From NCBI RefSeq assembly GCF_000524195.1, contig NW_020170415.1, positions 216,310-280,309 of the forward strand: DNA of 64,000 nt, read 5' to 3'. The stretch is from Echinococcus granulosus (taxonomy: Eukaryota > Platyhelminthes > Cestoda > Cyclophyllidea > Taeniidae). The notes below the pieces were generated by a model that worked only from the letters and a program-made list of their open reading frames with translations, ran no database searches and was not told the DNA's origin. Position numbers and translations under genes: made by a program. Below, in pieces: positions 60,201 to 64,000 of the stretch (position 1 is the stretch's first letter; every line of letters begins with the position of its first letter).

Positions 60201-61302
60201 GGCGATCGCCCCGCCTCACATTCACGGGGCCGAGCGATAAAAAGTTGGGTGATTAGACGACCACATGCATCGCGTAACCACTTTGGCACTAGAGTCTTCG
60301 CTGACGACTAAAAGGACGAAAGTTATTTCTGCTCAAAGTGAAGGCAGCATTACTAACCTGTTGTTTGCAAAAGCCACACTGGAAGAGGAAGAGTTCTTTG
60401 AAGGCCAGAGGTCGGGGTAGACGAGCAAGGAGAGAGCGAAGGCGGGTGCGAGAGAAGCGAATGATGTCTACTGTGGTGGTGGTGGTGGAGGAATCCCCTG
60501 AAACGGGTCCGTAACTGAGTTGTAGCAGGAGAGCAAGGTAGTCACTGAGGTAGCCATTGGGCGAGACGAGGTCGCGAAGTGAGTCAACGGATGAATAAGT
60601 GAGGGCATCAAAGCACTTCGCAATCTAGCGGGAAGACAGCGATTTGGCTAGTCTGTTGTAGAATACTTGCATTTATTGGCTCTGATCACGAAGCTGCTCT
60701 TTTCATTTATGAAGCGGTTTAAGATTGATGAGTGTAGCGAAGTATTCCATTAAAATAATGCAAATACATTAAAATAGGTTAAAAAATAGTGCGACTATAC
60801 CTGCTGTGTAGACTCAGGAAGTTCATTAACATACCTCGAACAATCTTTGGTGCCTATCGGGAGTAGACTGAAGTTTGGGACAGTTGAATTTGTCAAAGTT
60901 TTCCAACCTTAGATGTAGGGGCATTGAGACACCAGGAGAGAGAAGAGGGTAAATTCCAAGACAAACAACGAATTCGAGACACTTAGACAGCTGCTGATTT
61001 TGAAAGACACTAAACAGCGGCTTCCCATTTCCGACTCTAACGTCGATTTGTGCAAGGGACTCAAGGAGATGTAAGCAACATTGGACATAGGCCTGAGAGA
61101 CTTCCATATTTTGAAGAGTCGGAACTAGTTCAGCGTTATCTTCGAGGTCTTTAAGGTAGCGACCAACGCAGGCGCGGAAACATAGCGATGGATCTGCACT
61201 GTCTGTATAGGCGTTAGGGAGCAAGTCCCGTAGACGATCTGTTAAGACCTTCAGTTCCGTCATCTGAAAAGCAAAATCCAGGTGTCGAATAAAAGGACCC
61301 AT
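51236..61302 (-). CDS. TANGO6: TANGO6 homologue (transport and Golgi organisation protein 6), 11 exons
   Basis: A large HEAT-like repeat protein linked to Golgi organisation and secretion. Exons in transcript order: 61302-60835 (alternative start 61263), 60624-60358, 60307-59747, 58441-57962, 57775-57554, 57343-57221, 56915-56728, 56511-56253, 55240-55048, 54263-54112 (end uncertain), 51571-51236. Total is about 1,080 aa. Human TANGO6 is 1,094. Best family matches are DPFIPVRGHALIELSRLL, LDNEDSYVYLSAIRALS, FIRAASLSNLAEICRLLGN and, at the C-terminus, RDVYRLLRDRLAIERDD with AAMAELDARARTTIF. The N-terminal half is less conserved and carries acidic or Ser-rich insertions. All junctions are in phase, but the donor of exon 10 is non-standard (GTTCGG at 54111, or one slightly upstream). 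The exon 3 to exon 4 join spans a 1.3-kb intron and could hide a small exon. Confidence 0.88.
52000..54000. other. Interior of TANGO6 intron 10
   Basis: The last TANGO6 intron is about 2.5 kb. Short frames inside it (for example 53059-53319 and 53695-53919 on the plus strand) have no splice support or recognisable domain. No repeat that I can classify was found. Confidence 0.35.
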
Positions 61303-62201
61303 TCAGCAAAACTTAATATTAGGCTGGAAAAGTGACAAAAACGCATCAAAACGCATCAAAAAAGCAGTTGTAACCAAAAGCCAGGCATTGATCCAAGAAT
61401 GATAAGTTAATAATGTAAGACCACCTCCGAAACCACATCTGTACGAACATATGCAAAATCCCCCGCAAAAACGAGGATAGCGCGGCGATATCAAGTAACT
61501 CAAACGCGCACTTGCGTTTGTGCATGAAAGTCTCGTAAAATAAGTCTCACTTAACCTTTTCCCAATAGTTTTAGTTTTAAGACTGTTGGTAGAATTTTTT
61601 TTGTTACATTAATCGAAAATTACATGACGGTTCTATACCTAGTTTTCATGTAAAAAAATTATTCAATGTTTTGAAAAGCGATAGCATTTTACCTGTCGTT
61701 TTACCCAAATTTTTTGTTGTTGTTTTTAAAAGTTAATTATTTTGGCACAAATTTTCCCTATTTTCCTGATTCTAATTAGCATGTCAGCAAAAGTGTTAGC
61801 CTTGAAAAGGTAACTTCCAAATACAAAATTATTGCGCCAGTCTTTTGTATATTAGGGCTCTAAGCACACATGCTCACGTGACTGTTATACTAGGCATACA
61901 AATTATTAAAATGTATTTGTCAACGTCTGCATGAATTTGTGCTTATACTTGACCTGCCTTATTTAGGGCATTTTTCTGGTGCGGACCTCAGTTACGTTAA
62001 AATTTTGCACAAAACATTTTCTTCGCCGCAAAAGTCTTGGATTGCTCTGATAACCAAATTAGCTTAGTTATTTCAGTAGTTTTTAATTATTAATCATTCC
62101 CAAGGTCTTCCTACTGCTCCCTACTTGAATATTTCGCCGCTGCATACATAAATAGCATATTTGCTTCTCGATTTCGTCCTTGTTTTTTAAAGGATATCTA
62201 T
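61303..62201. promoter_or_regulatory. Divergent intergenic region between TANGO6 and the caspase gene
   Basis: The two genes are transcribed away from each other with 899 bp between their start codons. This AT-rich stretch must hold both promoters. No TATA box or palindromic operator can be asserted. A pyrimidine-rich tract ending in AG lies at 62178-62192, just before the caspase ATG. Confidence 0.5.
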
Positions 62202-63173
62202 ATGTGGCGTAAAGGCGAAACTCTTAATCCATTGTGCTATAATGATCTACAGTTCTCGGACAGGAGGTTTGATCACCTTGAATTAAGTTACACTTTTAAA
62301 CAGCCCTTGTGATAAGGATACTACTGAGGCATCCCCTCCTGTAGACAGTGCGCTAGTCGCACCAACAGACAAAATGAAGAATATTTTTCCCGAAAAGATG
62401 TTTGAGCGCTCCCTTTTCTCCTGTAAATTAATGCCCCTCGAGTCCCAGTCCGATACGCCCGCATATAAACGCCAGGCTGTTGAGTCATCTGCGCACCATC
62501 GCGCCGCCACCTCCTTTGTCTACAAAACCCGTGCACCCCGACGTGGTACTTGTTTGGTCATTTCTGTGGACACATTTAAGGCAGCACTCGGTCTTCCTAG
62601 TCGACCAGGTGCTGATGTGGATCTGAAAAAACTCGAGGATACTTTTCTTTTTCTGGATTTCGATGTCAAAACATATCAAAATCCATCTGCCACCCAAATA
62701 CTCTCTATCGTAGAAACGGGTGCGAGGTTGACATTCTGATTAAATTTCAGTATTATACCCTAATTTGTGTCACTTCCAGTTAGAATTCTATTCTCAATGA
62801 AATACTTTTGTATGAATTATTAACCACTCAAATGCTTGCTCTATTTTTATTTTGAACAATATGACTTGGTTAGCATTTTTCTCTATCTGAAATCTGCGTG
62901 TTTGCTGCATTTATCCTTATTTTCCCTAATATCGTAATTTAAGCTTTAGTGATCATGCTAAAGTCGTAATAATTTCCTTTTTGTCTATCTCCAGAATCAT
63001 CTGCGAATCATGCAGACGCTGACTGTTTTGCGTGTGTCATTCTAACTCATGGCGATGATGCTGGTTCGATCTACGGAACAGATGGTCCCGTCCCCTTGGA
63101 TCAAGTCATTCATCCCTTCCGTGGGAATACCTGTCCATCCCTCGCTGGAAAACCGAAAATGTTTTTCATCCAA
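62202..63173 (+). CDS. Executioner-type caspase (caspase-3/7-like), 5' part, truncated by window end
   Basis: A cysteine protease of apoptosis. Exons: 62202-62266, 62304-62719, 62995-63173, with the gene continuing beyond a donor at 63174. The first intron is only 37 bp. The 220 codons seen encode a pro-region of about 100 residues without a CARD or DED motif and most of the large p20 subunit. RRGTCLVISVDTF matches the caspase start, GADVDLKKLEDTFLFLDF matches the R-x-G-T-DVD helix, FACVILTHGDD holds the catalytic His-Gly pair, and IYGTDGPVPLDQVI and LAGKPKMFFIQ follow. The chain stops at Gln just before the expected ACRG catalytic Cys motif. This is a common intron site in caspase genes. The small subunit is not in the window. 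The Arg before GTD of the substrate pocket is replaced in this alignment by the local sequence SRPGADVD, where Arg is still present two residues earlier. Confidence 0.85.
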
Positions 63174-63839
63174 GTTCGTTTGCGATTTCACACTTAGATT
63201 CGGAATTTGATTTTGCATTCATGGGGAGTTTTAGAGTCTACTCCTTATCGTTTGACATTTCATTCCCACATGTTTACAGCACATTTAGAGTTGAATAGCT
63301 AGGAGCAGATTCTAAATTTTCAAAATTTTTCACCCAAGGTTTGTGCGTTTATCTAGATCAAGAATAATATTTGTCAATGAATAATCCTAATTCCCTTATA
63401 AACAGGTGTGCTGATGCTAAAAATAACAACTGTTAACGTATGCGGACTTCATTCTCCTTTGGTTTTGCTTTGATTATTCTGGCCTTTACAAAAATTCCAT
63501 AGGCATGTCTTAATTGACATCCTCAAATGCTTTTTGCACAGTTGTCAATTGCTTAACTTTGACATATTAAGGTTTTTTAAGGTTGTGGCTTGGAAAGATT
63601 TTACAGCTTTGTCATGTTTTATGGCCTCTAGTAACGTTTCGTCCTAGGTAATTGTCGCACCCCTGCGTCAGCTGTCATTCTGGCGCTTTATAAATCATGT
63701 TTAGCATTGCCCACCCTCAGAAAGTGTAAAGTACTACCTTCCCTTTGCCTGAAACCGCAAAATTTCGTGCGTGTTCTATTAACCGTAATGGCTACTCCTC
63801 GCGATTTGCGCTGCATCAATCGCCTAGTCATCTTTGAGG
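63174..63839. other. Caspase intron sequence
   Basis: This is presumably the intron after the Gln codon at 63171-63173. No acceptor followed by an ACRG-coding stretch was found up to the end of the window. Confidence 0.45.
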
Positions 63840-64000
63840 CAGGTCCGGGAATGCCTATGTGCCTCCGCACAAGGCCTCCTCAACTGCATTCAAGGTTATT
63901 CATGAACTCCCTCATACTTTTGGTGCAAACTTTTCCTTCTTCACCGACGAGTGCAAAATCCCACACCACCTGAAGTGGGTCGGTCGTCGCAGTTATCAGC
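63840..64000 (+). other. Possible coding exon at the window edge, unrecognised
   Basis: After 'tctttgaggcag' there is an open frame to the window end containing NAYVPPHKASSTAF, VIHELPHTFGANFSFFTDE and HHLKWVGRRSY. Its composition looks protein-like, but it does not match the caspase small subunit and I do not recognise it. It may belong to another gene or a mobile element nested in the intron. Confidence 0.25.

Noticed and set aside
1..64000. CRISPR array, prophage or bacterial defence system
   Set aside because: There are no spaced direct repeats and no bacterial gene organisation. Introns and metazoan protein families show a eukaryotic genome.

Overview
The window is eukaryotic nuclear DNA, most likely from a parasitic flatworm and probably a cestode. 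Genes are split into short exons by GT-AG introns of 36 bp to several kb, and gene-poor DNA between them carries short non-coding LTR elements that resemble the miniature LTR retrotransposons (TRIMs) reported from taeniid tapeworms. The organism call is an inference. No bacterial operons, CRISPR arrays or rRNA/tRNA genes were seen.

Layout. (1) 0.8-2.9 kb, + strand: a single-exon LRR-Ig transmembrane receptor. (2) 3-17.5 kb: gene-poor, with TRIM copies and solo LTRs. (3) 17.6-18.2 kb, - strand: a single-exon four-pass membrane protein with a PPxY motif. (4) 18.3-23.1 kb: gene-poor, with the best-preserved TRIM at 20.9-21.9 kb. (5) 23.1-34.9 kb, + strand: a complete 13-exon STARD3/MLN64-type gene (MENTAL membrane domain plus START lipid-transfer domain, 473 aa as assembled). 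(6) 46.1-35.1 kb, - strand: a complete 14-exon RASEF/Rab45-type large Rab GTPase (EF-hands, coiled coil, Rab domain, C-terminal CC prenylation motif, 606 aa). It converges tail-to-tail with STARD3. (7) 50.8-49.0 kb, - strand: a complete 6-exon YIPF6 (238 aa). (8) 61.3-51.2 kb, - strand: an 11-exon TANGO6 homologue (about 1,080 aa, HEAT-like repeats) directly upstream of YIPF6. (9) From 62.2 kb, + strand: the 5' half of an executioner-type caspase, cut by the window edge just before its catalytic QACRG motif.

Exon models were built by hand from splice signals, reading-frame phase and similarity to known families. For RASEF, STARD3 and YIPF6 the summed exon lengths are exact multiples of three with no internal stop, which supports the models. 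Several genes serve membrane traffic or contact sites: STARD3 at late endosomes, YIPF6 and TANGO6 at the Golgi/ER, and the large Rab on vesicles. The most interesting points are a pair of in-frame micro-exons in the RASEF linker, loss of the buried acidic residue in the STARD3 sterol pocket, a TANGO6-YIPF6 tandem with possible trans-splice acceptors, a repeated VYEV-coding sequence on the two sides of a TANGO6 intron, and a diverged LTR-TRIM family plus an unnamed 0.45-kb repeat present in two STARD3 introns.
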